Shown piece after piece: positions 45,670-57,844 of a DNA stretch of 64,000 nucleotides. Within the stretch, counting starts at the first letter, position 1; the number at the start of each line of letters is the position of its first letter. A program made the translations under genes and the position numbers. The notes beneath the pieces were generated by a model. That model searched no databases. It saw nothing but the letters and a program-made list of their open reading frames with translations, and was not told the origin of the DNA. The stretch is from NCBI GenBank assembly GCA_026120185.1, contig JANUWF010001659.1:4340001-4404000 (forward strand), read 5' to 3'. Source of the DNA: Voacanga thouarsii (taxonomy: Eukaryota > Streptophyta > Magnoliopsida > Gentianales > Apocynaceae).

Positions 45670-47563
45670 TGTAATACCTTACATTTTAACCTTCGATTAG
45701 CTACTACTTGCGATAGGATGAAAATTTGTATAAATGGCCAGAACAAAAGATGATCGATGTAATGAAACGAATAGTTTGGTATAATAGTATTTTGTCAGGA
45801 TCTAGATGTAATTATTGGATTTTTTTTACCCGTATTGTAAATTTTTAGAAGGCTACTATTGTTAATAAATTAAGAATTTGAGGGTAAGCTAATAATGGAA
45901 ATTTGTCAGTGTGATGAAACGCACATTTTGGTGTAAAATAACTTATTCGGATTATCGGGGGCATTTTTGTCATTTTCACCACGACGGGAACTTTGAAAAA
46001 ACTGAGATAGAATTGAAGGATTTAAGTATTACCAATGGATTCAGTGAAATATTTGGAGTTGAATGTTGAAATAAAATATTTTTTTGTTTCGTACCCGATT
46101 TTGATTATTTTTAAGAAAAATAGAAAATCGCGGTTAAAAGCTGTGCATGTGGCATTTTGTGATTGGTAGCCAGTGAACATGTGTCAATTTATGAGAGATT
46201 GCATGAAGAATTCATGCAAGATGTATGGAATTAAAGAATTCCAAAATGAATAGAGAATAATGTGTATTTTGGTGATTGGAACACATCATTTGTGGGCCAT
46301 TTAATTAAGGTCTTGTGCAATTTAATTGGCCAATACTTGGACCATGAAATGGTGGTTGAATGGCTGAAAATGAGCAAAAAAGTTGGCATCCTCAATAGAG
46401 AAAAGAAGAAGGCATTTTGTGGAGGAAAATTAAGGAAATGGTGTGTAATTTTTCAATTGGAACACACCTACACATTAGCTACCATACAATGAATTGAATT
46501 AAAATTCTCTTGGCCAGAATCTGATGAGAAATGGTGGTAGGAAGACTATTTCACAACCATAATTTCGGTAGCTAAAAGAAAGGAAAAACAAGAGAAAAAG
46601 AAATCTAAGAAATTAGCAAAAAGAGAGAAAAGATAGCTTCTGTGTGTTCTTGGTGTAGTGTGCGTGTTCTGGAGAGATTCTTGGAGCAAAACACACCATG
46701 GAACTCCAAATACATGGTAAAATCCCACATTGCTAGAATTAAAGTTGTTGTTGGGTGAATGGTGATCGTTTTGATATTAATTTTAACATGAAAACATAAT
46801 TTTCATGTCTTGATTTTAGATCAAAATCTAAGGTTTATGAACTTTGTGTATGAACTTTGGGCATGCTTATATATGCCAGCTGCCTAGAAGAATTATCGGT
46901 AATGTTTATGTGATAATGGACTGAATATTCATGGTAGTTTTAAGGGTTGATCTTAGTTCATGAAATAATAATTAAAGTGGAATGAAAATGATTGTTAATT
47001 GGTTAGAAGGACAAATTATGTTAGCTTTTGATTGAAAGAATTGAAGTTGTGTTGAATCAACATGACTTTAATAAGTTATTGGAATATGAAAATTGAAGGA
47101 TCAAAGATGATTTGAAGAGAAAATTGAATGAGTTTATTGTTCTCAAGGTGTTAAAAGTTAAAGGATAGTAAGGCATAACATGAATGGTTGAAGAATGACA
47201 AACTATTGGGGCTGTTTTTGGTCTGCATTGTGTCACAAAAACCTAAAATTAGGAAAGGCCCAAACAAAATTAAATTTAAGAGTCTTACGGTCATTTTGGT
47301 ATATCATAGAGGCAAATCGGAGTTGTGGATTGAATGTTATGCGTAAAACAAAATCATATGTCAAACAGTGGAATTCCAGAACATTAGTTCGAAAATAGAT
47401 GAATGTAAGGATTATTAATTGTGTGATTTTCAGGTGATATGATTCAGAAACATGGATTTAATCCCTTGTATATGAAGGGAGGAAGAATATGGAAAAAGGA
47501 AAATGAAAGACTTAAACAAACGATGAAAAAACGACATCAACAAAAGTGGAATGTTTTCCTTAA

Positions 47564-47640
47564 TCATCGGTTAGATGTCGGCTCCATCGGCTAAACGTCA
47601 GCAACCCATCAGACACATTGGCTAAACGTCGGCTATTTTT
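47564..47640 (+). repeat. GC-rich CGTCGGCTA-type array in gypsy-2 3' LTR
   Basis: The stretch contains CATCGGCTAAACGTCAGC, CATTGGCTAAACGTCGGCTA and similar copies, at the same place as in the other LTRs of the family. Confidence 0.75.
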
Positions 47641-49597
47641 TTGACCAAACACGACTAAAACTAAAAGCAATGATTGATATTGGTTTGTCAGTAAATGGCC
47701 AACGACACATTGAAAATGGTGAAAACGATGCTCGAACGGCTGTGAATGGGAAAAATTCATTAGGACACATGGTGAGTCCTTTTGATTTTTAAATCCTTTT
47801 GAAAGCTAGCGTGCTTCATTTTTCCTTGAAATGCTATGTTTTATACCGTTTTGGAAATCCCTAAATATCTTTAAGGTTGATATGAGCAAGATTTATTTTA
47901 TGCCATTCTGGGCTCGAATGAACTTCATAATTAGCTTGGAAACCTTAACGAATGATTAAAGCATGAATTTTCTGCATTTAGTCCTTTTTGGATTAAATAC
48001 TTGGGATTTTTGAAAAATGGTTATTTTTGGAATTAGGTATTCCCAAATTGACTAGAATGCCCTTATTAGAACATTTTGTGGAAACATGATTGGAAACTTT
48101 GAATTTAATCCTCTTCTAGGACTGGAATTCTAGATTTCTTGAAATAAGTTCCTTTGAAAATTAGGTATTTGGAAAATGATCCAAATGTCCTTATTTGAAT
48201 GTTTTAAGAAACCTTTGGAATCGGGTATTCGGTAAACGACCGAAATATCTTTATTGGAACTTTTGTAAACGCTTTCAAATCGAGTAAGAGTAAAATCACT
48301 AGAATACCCTTAGAAATGAATTTTGAGATTGGCTACAGGCAAAAAGACTTGATTGCTCTTGGAAACATGTTTTGATGTACGAAAAGAACTCTTTACACTG
48401 TTTCGACATGGTTTTGGAAAATGATATCTCGATATGAAATTAGCTTTTGGAAAATGACATTTTAACCTCAAAAATTACTTTATTGGCCTGATGTGCCTAT
48501 GGAATGAATTGATTGGCCCTACAGAGCCTACAAAATTTATTATTTAACTTACGAGTCAAATAATAAATTCTAAAAAATGATATTTTACCCCAAAAACGTT
48601 TTTTTTTTTTTTTTTGAAAATCCTACGGGAATCAATGACCCTCTAGCTTGATTAGTTAGTAGGGGTTAGTATTGGTAACATTGAGTACTCAGCAAGGACT
48701 TTGATCTTTGTACTAGCTCGTGTTAGAGATAGACAACCCCAAGTAACCTAGCTAATTCTGGGGTTTGTCTTACTCTAAACAGGGCGACAAGACATCGAAA
48801 TGAGTCATCCTGGCTAGCTGTTTAGCACCTGACAATTGCAGCGTTTGTGGGTGCATATTATTTTTGAGTCATTCGTTGAATGCTGGGTGGGGACACTAGG
48901 TGCATTTGACTTCTTACCACCTCGATGGTGATTAATGTCAGGATTGGGATCCCTAGTTTACAGTGGCAAGAGCGTGGTGCGGTACACTTAGTATGCTACG
49001 ATATATCTATTATTTATTCTCAGTATGCCACGGTATACTTAGTATGGCGCTATATACTAATTATTAATTCTTGGTAGTACGTTGTGGTGTAGTTACCCTT
49101 CCGGCGACGTACAGTTGAGTGCTGTAGGCTGCGTCTAAGTACAATGATACGTCGGGGTGAAGTGCCAATCTTTTGTTGGCGAAGGCAAAACCTTGTGAGC
49201 TTTGTATACATGCCAATCTTCTATTGGCGAAGTGCATGTGATTTGAAAATCGGGGCAATGATTTGAAATTGAAACATAATATTTAAAAAATGATTCAGTT
49301 TTGAATAAACTCTTCTTTAAAGAGTTTGGAATTGTTTCCAATAGGAAAATGTTTTGCTTTTCCACAAAGGTTTTGTGTACTATATTTCTTTTTTAAAGCA
49401 CTAGCACATACGAGACTCACTGGCTGATTTTTCACTCACACATATCTTGTATCTTGCTCTTTTGAAGGATCCGGAGTTGAGCAAACCCATAGATAGAGGG
49501 AAAATACCATAGTAATAGCAACATAGGTCTGGATGCTTTCTGTTTTGATTACATACTATACTTTTGATGCAGCATAAAGACTGCATGTATGAAATGC

Positions 49598-49601
<4 letters not shown>

Positions 49602-49631
<30 letters not shown>
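49602..49631. repeat. (TA)n microsatellite in gypsy-2 3' LTR
   Basis: A perfect run of TA dinucleotides of about 30 bp lies in the part of the LTR that is deleted in the 5' LTR. Confidence 0.95.
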
Positions 49632-49634
<3 letters not shown>

Positions 49635-49673
49635 ATTGATGGTATGGATCTGGACCTTGTATACTCTGTTGGC

Positions 49674-49691
49674 TTATAAAGACCCCTTGTC
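49674..49691 (+). promoter_or_regulatory. TATA-like motif in gypsy-2 3' LTR
   Basis: TTATAAAGACCCCTTGTC lies 86 bp before the LTR end, exactly the same distance as in the 5' LTR. Confidence 0.55.
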
Positions 49692-49760
49692 TGGGTAACC
49701 AGATGGGGCGATACCCGGTTTTGATATGCTTTCGCTGTTACTTTTAGTAGGGGTGTTACA

Positions 49761-49802
49761 TTGAAATGACTAGGAAAATAGTGATGATTTTAGCCACTAT
49801 CA
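49761..49802 (-). repeat. LTR-C, outer end (beyond gypsy-2)
   Basis: The minus strand reads TGATAGTGGCTAAAATCATC from 49802, matching the starts of LTR-A and LTR-B, and carries on to the gypsy-2 border. It joins to 37314 to restore the LTR order. No 5-bp duplication links its outer flank (AAGGT) with that of LTR-A (ATGAT). Confidence 0.85.
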
Positions 49803-50714
49803 AAGGTAAACTTGAGTATTAAGTTGGATTTTGCTAAGTCTTGAGAATTTAGGTTAACCTTTGTTATATTTGGTATTTTAGTTTTGTTTTATTCTTTAAG
49901 TTTGAATATGGATGATGTGATAAAGTATGGGAAGAGTTGTTGAATAATTCTTGTAATATAGATTTAAAGTTTGCTTAACTTTGAGTTGTGAATAAGGAAT
50001 GTGAGGAAATAAAAAAAAAACTAAGTGAAAAGAAAAAAAATTGTGAGTTGAAAAAAAACATATAGTTAAAAAAAATTTGCTTTCATTTTTTGCGAAAAAA
50101 AGAAAAAAAAACTTTTTCTGAAAAGGAGGTTAGTATGGAAAGAAGTAGCAAATATTGTTTGGTGCACTCTCTTGAGCCGATCCCGACGGCAAAAAGGCGA
50201 AAAGGAAGGAAAGAAAGAAAATTGTTGAAAAAAAAATGATGAATAATGACTATAAGAGGGCTTGTACTATGCGTTAAGAGAAATCCATTCACTTAAGGCT
50301 ATCAATTCCCTAAGTCACAATGAAAAAAAAAAGGGCAGAGTGTTTTTCTTATTTCATTAACTTGAGTTGTGTAAATTTGAGTTTATATGCTAGAATTGGT
50401 TAAATGGCTTGACTTGTATGATTTATGTAATCAATTATTTGCTTGAGTGGGATAATTTTCTTGTATTACATATAAGTTTGTTTTACTTAACTTTGATGGC
50501 ATTGGGATTGTTTGATTTAATGCATGAGTTTACAAGGTTTTGAATGAGTCAAATGAATGACGAGTCTATGTTTAAGGTTGGAAGAAGGTTATGTCTTTAT
50601 TATGGATGGATTTGCTAAGGAAAAATTTGCTAAATTGTTTTGTCTTATTCTAAATACTTAGTGTTTTAATTCTATTTTGCTTAAGGAAAAGCAAAGCTTA
50701 AGTGTGAGGGAATG
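49803..50714 (+). mobile_element. 3' internal region and polypurine tract of a plus-strand Athila-type element
   Basis: The stretch matches 18918-19413 in its right half and the reverse of 28676-29905 over more of its length. It is non-coding, with A-rich runs at 50010-50110. It ends in GCTTAAGTGTGAGGGAATG (50696-50714), the polypurine tract next to the LTR start. Confidence 0.75.
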
Positions 50715-51403
50715 TGATAGGGGATAAATTCACCATTAATTTCCAAGTTATTTGAGATTGTTCTGTGATACATTTGGTGTAATTACTAGGAATATTCTTT
50801 CATGTTTCATATTTTTTCTTTAGAAAGGTGTTTTGATGTTTTTATGTAGAAATTGAGGAATTTGGAGTTTAATTGTTCAATTTCAGACTTGCCCCGGTGC
50901 CAGCCAAATAAGGAGAGCTGGACCTGGCTCAATACTAGAAGAAATAGAGAAAAATAGAGCAAATCAGAGCAGAACAAAGTTGAACTGGTGCTGGGTTAAC
51001 CACTTGAACTGGCATCGGCTCCTTACTGGAAAAGAACAATCAAGACACATAGGTTACCCAGCACCAGGTAGTCCTCTGAACCAACGCCGGTTGCTGTCGG
51101 GGTTAAGGTAGCGAATTTAATATTTTGAGCAGATTTTGGAAAATTCCATGAGGATTCATTTGGGAACTGATTTGAGATCGAATTATGACTTGTACACACT
51201 TTTTAGCAATCTAAACGCCTATAAATACAAGAGATTAACAATCCCGAAATTAGTCTTCAGCTTTAGGACTTGTAAACCCATAGGAAACTCTTAGAGAAAC
51301 AGCGAGGTTTAGGAGGATCAAGGAGATTCTTGGAGAAGAAAATGAGGTTGATCAGGAAGGTTTCAAGGAAGAAGAAGAAAGTTTACTTGTCTATAAGTGG
51401 TTT
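50715..51403 (+). repeat. Athila-type LTR, first part (interrupted by solo LTR)
   Basis: It starts TGATAGGGGATAAATTCACC and aligns with 19414 onwards until the sequence CTATAAGTGGTTT. There the solo LTR is inserted. Degenerate copies of the CGGTGCCAGC-type motif are present around 50890-51090. Confidence 0.9.
51399..51403. repeat. Target-site duplication GGTTT, left copy
   Basis: GGTTT stands before the TGATAGGG start of the solo LTR and again after its CACATCA end (52911-52915). The uninterrupted sequence can be read at about 20095-20105 in the other LTR copy, which shows a single GGTTTC at that place. Confidence 0.95.
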
Positions 51404-52910
51404 TGATAGGGCCTAAATTAGTCATATTTATCCTAATCATTTGAGGCTATTTTGTGATACATTTTGTTCAATAACTAGTCATATTCCTTCACATTTAAGA
51501 TTTTACCCTTGGAAAGGTATTTTGTGCATTATTTCAGATTTTAAGGGTAAAATAAGACAAAAGTGTTGCAAAACAAAATAGAGGCGGCGCTGGACAGGGC
51601 AGAGGAACCGGCACCGGCCACGTGCTGTTGACATGCACTTTGAGAAGACAAAAAATCAGTGAGACAGAGCTAAATAGAATCAGACTAGCACCAACTGTAA
51701 GTCTGGAAGTGGCACCAGCTGCACTCTAAAAAATATTACACGAAAATCAAGAAAAAATCGACGAACAACTGAGGAAATAGAACACAACCGGCGCCGACTG
51801 TGCCCTGATGATAAGGCGGTGCCTTGAATTTTGCAGACAATTTTTGGTAATCTGCAGAATTTTAGTATCTTCCTATTTCTAATTGGCCAAAAACCCTACA
51901 CTAACGAATTTAGGCACTTCCTAAGCCTATAAATAGATGGAAAACACAAGTGAAAATGGAAGAATTCATAGATCATAACAGAAAATCACTCAAATCAAAG
52001 GAGGAATTCTTCAATTCAAAGAGGGTTATGCAAGAAGGTCTACTAAGAAAGAAGAAAGAGGCTTATCTATGAGTGCTTTCTTTAACTTTGTTTTCTTTTC
52101 TTGAACAATGATGTATTAATTGTTTTATTATAATTCGACATTGTTTTAGGTATTCATGATTTTTAGAGTTATTTAATCTTTTGATTAATTGATTGTTATT
52201 CTTAATATTTAATTACTTATGTGTATTACGAGATTGGTTGGTTGTTTCTTTCCATTAACTTACTTGGAAAAGGGGTTGATGGTGGTCTCAATGTATTAAT
52301 TTCATATTGTTGGCCATTAACTTGCTTGGAAAAGGGGTTAATTGCTAAGAACAAGATAATTGAAGATTAATTGATGTCTGCCAAGAATGGATTCATTGGT
52401 TAATTTTATGTTTCAGTTTGCCATGATATGAAAATTTAATCAAGGATTGCGTTTCATACATCTTTTAGTTGGATTTGTTGAGACAGGAATGTGATGCTAA
52501 TTTATCTAGAAGGTAGTGATTTCATGGATTAGAAAAGAAGTGAATCTATATTAATCCTTCATGATTCCAAGAGAATAATTAGTTATAATAATGGTTAGGT
52601 ACTTTAAAGTCATGTGTGTCAAAACAATGGGTTGAGTTACATAATTCTCCATCCCTGACATGTATATATTATATTATTTTATTTTATTTTATTTTTTTCT
52701 TTTCACTTTATGGAGTCAGTTAAACAATAAAAGAAAAGTGATTAATGCATACTTATTCCTTGAGGATCAACACTCGTTTGAACCCTATGCTATGCTTAAT
52801 GATAAGTACGCTTGCTCATATGTGTAATTTGGGGTTAACGTTTTAATTTAAACTTGATTGGGAATGGGCTTATCTTTATATGATTTTTATACCCAAATGA
52901 ATACACATCA
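51404..52910 (+). mobile_element. Solo Athila-type LTR (1.51 kb), TSD GGTTT
   Basis: It starts TGATAGGGCCTAAATTAGTC and ends ACACATCA. It belongs to the A/B/C LTR group and not to the group of the LTR it interrupts. Its GC-rich motifs are well preserved (ACCGGCACCGGCC near 51610, ACCGGCGCCGAC near 51790). It carries no internal sequence, so it is the product of recombination between two LTRs. Confidence 0.95.
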
Positions 52911-53750
52911 GGTTTCTTTTTCTCTTCTTTGTAATTTATTGATAATTTAAGTTTTAATTATTTAGTTGTATTCAAAGGTTGCTTTTGGATTCAGGACTTT
53001 GTATTAATTTTAGTTCTTTGATCAAGTGATTGTTATTCTTGGTATATGATTACTTGTTATCAATGACAAATTGACACGTTTTCTTCTAATTGACTTGAGA
53101 AACTACGTTAGAAGTTCATTGCATTGACTTTATATTTGTTAGATCTTACTGGACTTGGGAAATGAAGTTAAGAACAAATAACTTAGGTAATCAAAGATTT
53201 TTTTTATTTTGCCTAGAGCATAGGGTCATTTCCTAATTTCATGTTTATGAGGTATGAGTTTAATGCATCTTTTGGTTGCTTTGGTTTTATTGAAAAATCT
53301 ACTAAATTAACTGGAGGACAATGATTCCATATATTGTGAAAAAAGTAGAGTCTATATTTTATTCCTTTATGGTGTGAAGATAATAATTAATTGTGATAAG
53401 TACTAATTAATAATTGTTATGTCTTTGAGGATTTCTATCTATTTACGTGTATTTTCTCCTTATTCTTACTCCTTGATAATCTTTGTGGCTTGTCTTGTGT
53501 AAACATGATCTATTCTCTAGTATAATAGGTTAGTGTTTTTATCTCTTCTTATTTTATTGGCTAAACAATAAAGATTTGGGTAAAATAAGGTGGAAGCTTA
53601 AATTACTGTGGATTCGAAACTTGCTATTCCCTATACTATATGATGGTATACTTGTCCATATGCGTGGATTTACTGATTAGCATTTTAACTAAAGCTTGAT
53701 TGATTGTGGACTTTGTTGACAATATTTTCTACACTAAAAAACACGCATCA
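52911..53750 (+). repeat. Athila-type LTR, second part
   Basis: It resumes with GGTTTCTTTTTCTCTTC, as at 20095, and ends ACACGCATCA. Without the insertion the LTR is about 1.52 kb, the same as its partner at 19414-20933. The bases after it (CCTTA) are not a primer site, so this is the 3' end of the element. Confidence 0.9.
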
Positions 53751-53869
53751 CCTTATATAGTCTATTACAAAGCAATATCTAACTAGTCCTTAACATGTCG
53801 CAAACCTTATAGTGAACACCTTACATCAATGATCAATCCATGCTTTACTTAGCACTCTAGAATTCACAA

Positions 53870-53872
<3 letters not shown>

Positions 53873-53926
<54 letters not shown>
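53873..53926. repeat. (AT)n microsatellite, 54 bp
   Basis: An uninterrupted run of AT dinucleotides. Confidence 0.97.
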
Positions 53927-53929
<3 letters not shown>

Positions 53930-55398
53930 AGGGAATTACTCAATTTCCAATTTCATTTCATATTAGAAATGAAATGCAGTACTTGAGACAATTAGGTTCC
54001 ATGTCATCTTCTCAATTTCTTAACAAGATACACAATCTTCATAAGTCTCCATAGCTTCTCATTTTTTCATATGCAAATGAAATTATACCATGAATCTATT
54101 TTCTTCAAATTAATTCTGTATTTTCCTTCTTGTCATGCCTCGGTATTTTCATCACATCTTTTGATTTACAAATCCAAATGACTTTAAATTTGTGCCAAAA
54201 CACTCCTTAGACCTTCAGCTACAAAACTATGGCATCATTTCACCCAAACCTGAAATCCTTGTAAAGCTATTGCAGTTTAATATCAACTATTTGTTTTATA
54301 GAATTCCTAGTTTTGCCACATTGTTTTTGTTTTGTACATAAATTTCAACTCATATATCCAAATCAATCCGAATTTGTACCAAAATGGTCCCGGAATTCAT
54401 AACTCAATTCCCATTAATTTCATTTACAAGACTTCAAAATTGAAACAAAACCACTAGGAACAAAATAGTATAGCAATTTTCTTGTGTTCCTATTTTCTTG
54501 TTAAAGTATATTATGTTTTTGTTCCTTTCTCACCATAGCATACAAATATCAGTTATTTCATTCCATTTCTCCTTAAATATCATTAATTCACTTTATATTC
54601 ACTTATAAACAAGGCAGTATTTTCACATATTTCCAACAGCAAAACAAGCAGCCTTAACTAAACATAACAACATTGTAATTTTTCTCAACATATTAATCAT
54701 TTTCCACTTTATTTCTTACTTTCACCTACCTGATGATATGCATCCATGACCAACTCATTACAATACCTTAAAATCTCATTCAACCATCACACAAAACACA
54801 GGCAACAAACCCTAAGCTCATCTGCCACATAGCAGACACATAAAAACAACTTTATACATAAGTTCTCACAAAGCATATTACATGCTTCATGCATATTTCC
54901 ATACAAGATTCACACCAAAATATTCACCATGAGCTACTCTAAAACATTAATTTAAGAAAGATAATTCTTTACCTTGCATTTTGCTACCTCTTTGAAGTGA
55001 AAAAGCATAAGCTTCTTCCTTCTCTTCTTTGTCGAGCTCAGGGAATTTCTCTTTCCTTTCTTTCTCTTCTTTTTCTCTCTTGTTGGATGCTGATTTTTTG
55101 CTATTTTAATGGCCTTCCCATTTCCATTCTTCTTGTTGTATAAGAAAATTTTTGTCACAAGTTTAATTACCATTAAATGCTCAAGCATATTGCTAATGTT
55201 CTATTGGTCCATGGGTGCTTAGGTGGCATTTGGAAACTCTTACAACCTTTAGAACATTGCATGAAATTTCATGCAAGTAATAATATCATGACACGTGGCC
55301 TGCTCCATCAAATAAAAAAATGCCACCTAGCCGTCCCAACCAATCACTATTCAACACTTGTTTTTCTTTGGCCAAAATTACATTAATTCTTTTGGGTT

Positions 55399-55413
55399 GG
55401 GGGGGGGGGGGGG
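55399..55413. repeat. Run of 15 G
   Basis: A homopolymer run in AT-rich DNA; its length could be a sequencing or assembly artefact. Confidence 0.9.
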
Positions 55414-55712
55414 CATTTTATTTCTCTAGAAATATTTGTAATTAGATCACTATTCATCTAAATAAAGAAAAATTTTTATTTGACCAATGTAATTTATGCG
55501 TTCATCTAAATGTAATAATGTCTCTCAGAATTTTCAAAATCTTGCTCAGCTTTCTGCAATTCACGAATAAAATTCCAATAATACTCATGAAAATTTTTAT
55601 TGCACTAAAACCTTCATCTCCTTATTCTGATAATTTCTTGTTTTAGCCTCACATACAAATTCTCAATTGGGGCCAAGTAGTCACGATTCGAAATCCAAAA
55701 AGGTGGGATGTT

Positions 55713-57120
55713 AAATTTATTACTCATAGCCCTTTTTTTAATATTTAATATATATAAGTTAATATTGTTATCAAATTTATTATTTAGTACCTATTACAAT
55801 ATCTCTAAAAACTATTACTTATTTGTTCTTGTACTTCTACTATCTATTATTTGTACCAATGGCCAATTATTCATTGTTGTTATCAAATATTATTAATTGT
55901 CAACGGTTATTATTGAAAATGAATATTTATCAACATTAATATTATTGATAAGAATATTGTGAATATTATTTCCATTATTATTTTTATTACTAAAACTACT
56001 ATGAATATCTTATTATTATTGTTGTTGTTGTTAGAAATTAATATTTTGGAATTACTAGTACATAATGCACTTATTTAACAATCTTTAGTTATTAATTGCA
56101 ATACTATTCTTTTAATTCGAGTAAATGACAAATAATATCCTTTGCTTAATAATATTTAGTGTGAATTGATTACTTCTTATCTAGTGATTATTTATGCTTT
56201 TTAACATTTAATATATACATGTAAATCAATTAATTATTACAAACTAAATATAATACTTACATTATGTTATTTTCTAGTAGTCAAATATAGCTATTAGCTA
56301 TAAATTCTCACATTACCATTGTTTACGATAACTGATATTATTTAGTTACTATTAATTAAATACCTAATATGTTAAAATTGTTTGAAAATATTTAGTGCAT
56401 ACTATATATTTACCATATTATTTATCCTTTGTTATTTATTATATATCGAAAAATTATTTGTAGTATTCATTTATAATGTTAGGGACTAGATATTGATATC
56501 TTTGGTAGTTATTGCTAGAATTGTTATCATTATTGAATTTTTTTACTAAGGTACACATGTTTGAATGCTTGGAGTTGAGGATATGATTTTATATTTAGCA
56601 TGGCATGCTTAGGATGAAGACAATGTATGGTTTGAACTATTTTGATATTATATAAGTATTGAATAAATGTAGTTGTGTAGGTGATGACTTATTCCATGTA
56701 TTTTCCCTAGACGGGACTAGATTACTTTGATTAGAACATCAAGAGAATTTATTAGTGAGATAAGAATCAAGCAAGTCATTGCATAAAATTGATTCCTATG
56801 CAAATGAACTAGTACAAGTGAAGTGATATTCTTGTTGGAGAGAAATTGCCTGGAATGCAATTGTGGACATTTTCGTTACCTTTTGTTAAAGCAGAATATT
56901 TCCATACGAGCAACGACTTTTCAAAACAAAATATTGATTTCCCGCAAACTAGATTTTAAATGCAAACTCTCTAAACCACAATTGCAATTTCAAAGCAAAG
57001 CACTTTGTTAAATCTTCTCAAGTGGAACAATGAAAAGTTGAGTACTCAATATGAATAGTCTAGCTAATACTAGCCTTAGAAGGTTGGCGTAAGTCTTTCG
57101 GTGGAGGCCCCTTCCGGGAG
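55713..57120. other. AT-rich unassigned stretch
   Basis: From 55713 to about 56560 the sequence is extremely AT-rich with scattered TTATTA and GTT repeats and no coding. From 56560 to 57120 it is of more normal composition, but I recognise nothing in it. A GC-richer block (57085-57120, with a GGAGGCCCCTTCC stretch) stands directly before the next LTR. Confidence 0.4.
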
Positions 57121-57190
57121 TATAACACCCCTACTAAAGATAACAACAAAAACATATCAATATTGGGTGTCACCCCGTCCAGTTTCCCAG

Positions 57191-57206
57191 ACAAGAGGTC
57201 TTTATA
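57191..57206 (-). promoter_or_regulatory. TATA-like motif in the minus-strand gypsy-2-type LTR
   Basis: The minus strand reads TTATAAAGACCTCTTGT, 85 bp before the LTR end, one base different from the other copies. Confidence 0.5.
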
Positions 57207-57844
57207 ACGAAAACAACAGAGTATACAAGGTCCAGATCCATACAACAACCCATACTGCGTCACATACACACACATAATAGACAATCTAATACATGAAAAT
57301 TTCCACTTCATTTTAGTAATAAGGCGCATTATCAAAAGGGAAATGTTCGGACCTAAACTGCTGTCACTGTGGTATCGTACTTTTATCAGTAGGTCAGATC
57401 AATTCCAAATCCTATAAAAGGGTAAGATAAAAGACACGTGTGAGTGAAAAATCACCCATCGACTCCCATGTGTGCTAGTACATTATGAAAGAACAGAGTA
57501 AATAAAACTTTTATGGAGAAAGCATTTCATTTTCCATACATTTTCCAACTGGAAACAATTCCAAAACCATTTAAAAAAGAGTTTATTCAGAACTCAATTA
57601 TTTTTTGTAAATAATGTTTCAATTTCAAAACATTACCCCGATTTTCAAATCATAGACACTTCTCCAACAGAAAGTCGCCCCCTGTACAAAGCCCACAAGG
57701 CTTCGCCCTCGATATCACAATCTTATTGTACTGATGATATAAGCAAATAGTACTGAACTGTGCATTGTTGGAAGGGTAAGTGCAAACAAGCACAATACTG
57801 AGTAATTCAGAATGTTTTTCTTACCACCGTAAGCCCAAGGATCA

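Larger units (their letters stand above)
37315..49760 (+). mobile_element. Gypsy-2: complete but decayed Ty3/gypsy chromovirus, 12.4 kb
   Basis: The element runs from TGTAATGCC to GGTGTTACA, with LTRs of 3.58 and 4.09 kb. It has a perfect tRNA-Met primer site, a polypurine tract, and gag remnant, protease, RT, RNase H, integrase and chromodomain in chromovirus order. The flanks CTCAA and TTGAA agree at three of five bases, as expected for an old 5-bp duplication. The sequence on both sides joins into an uninterrupted Athila-type LTR. Large parts of gag and part of the integrase are missing. Confidence 0.94.
45670..49760 (+). repeat. Gypsy-2 3' LTR (4.09 kb)
   Basis: It starts TGTAATACCTTACATTTTAA and ends GGGGTGTTACA. 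It is the longer of the pair and keeps the complete 3' part, including a 25-30-bp run of TA (49602-49631). None of its frames of 60-76 codons resembles a protein; some are shared by both LTRs by descent. Confidence 0.93.
53751..55712 (-). mobile_element. Divergent partial LTR related to the gypsy-2 family
   Basis: The minus strand from 55712 starts TTTAACATCCCACCTTTTTG and then ...CGTGACTACTTG. This follows the start of the gypsy-2-type LTRs (TGTAACACCCCACATTTTTA ... GATTAGCTACTACTTG). About 700-1000 bp further on there are matching blocks (an 'AAGGTAAA.AATT' block and a 'GTC..CT' block). Only about the first half of an LTR is present. The left border coincides with the end of the Athila-type LTR. 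There is no gene here; the 78-codon lysine-rich frame at 54952-55188 is low-complexity. Confidence 0.45.

Noticed and set aside
53873..53926. (AT)n run as a functional element
   Set aside because: Ordinary microsatellite; no associated structure.
54952..55188. Lysine-rich 78-codon frame
   Set aside because: It is the translation of a TTCTTTCTC-type low-complexity stretch inside an LTR-like region.
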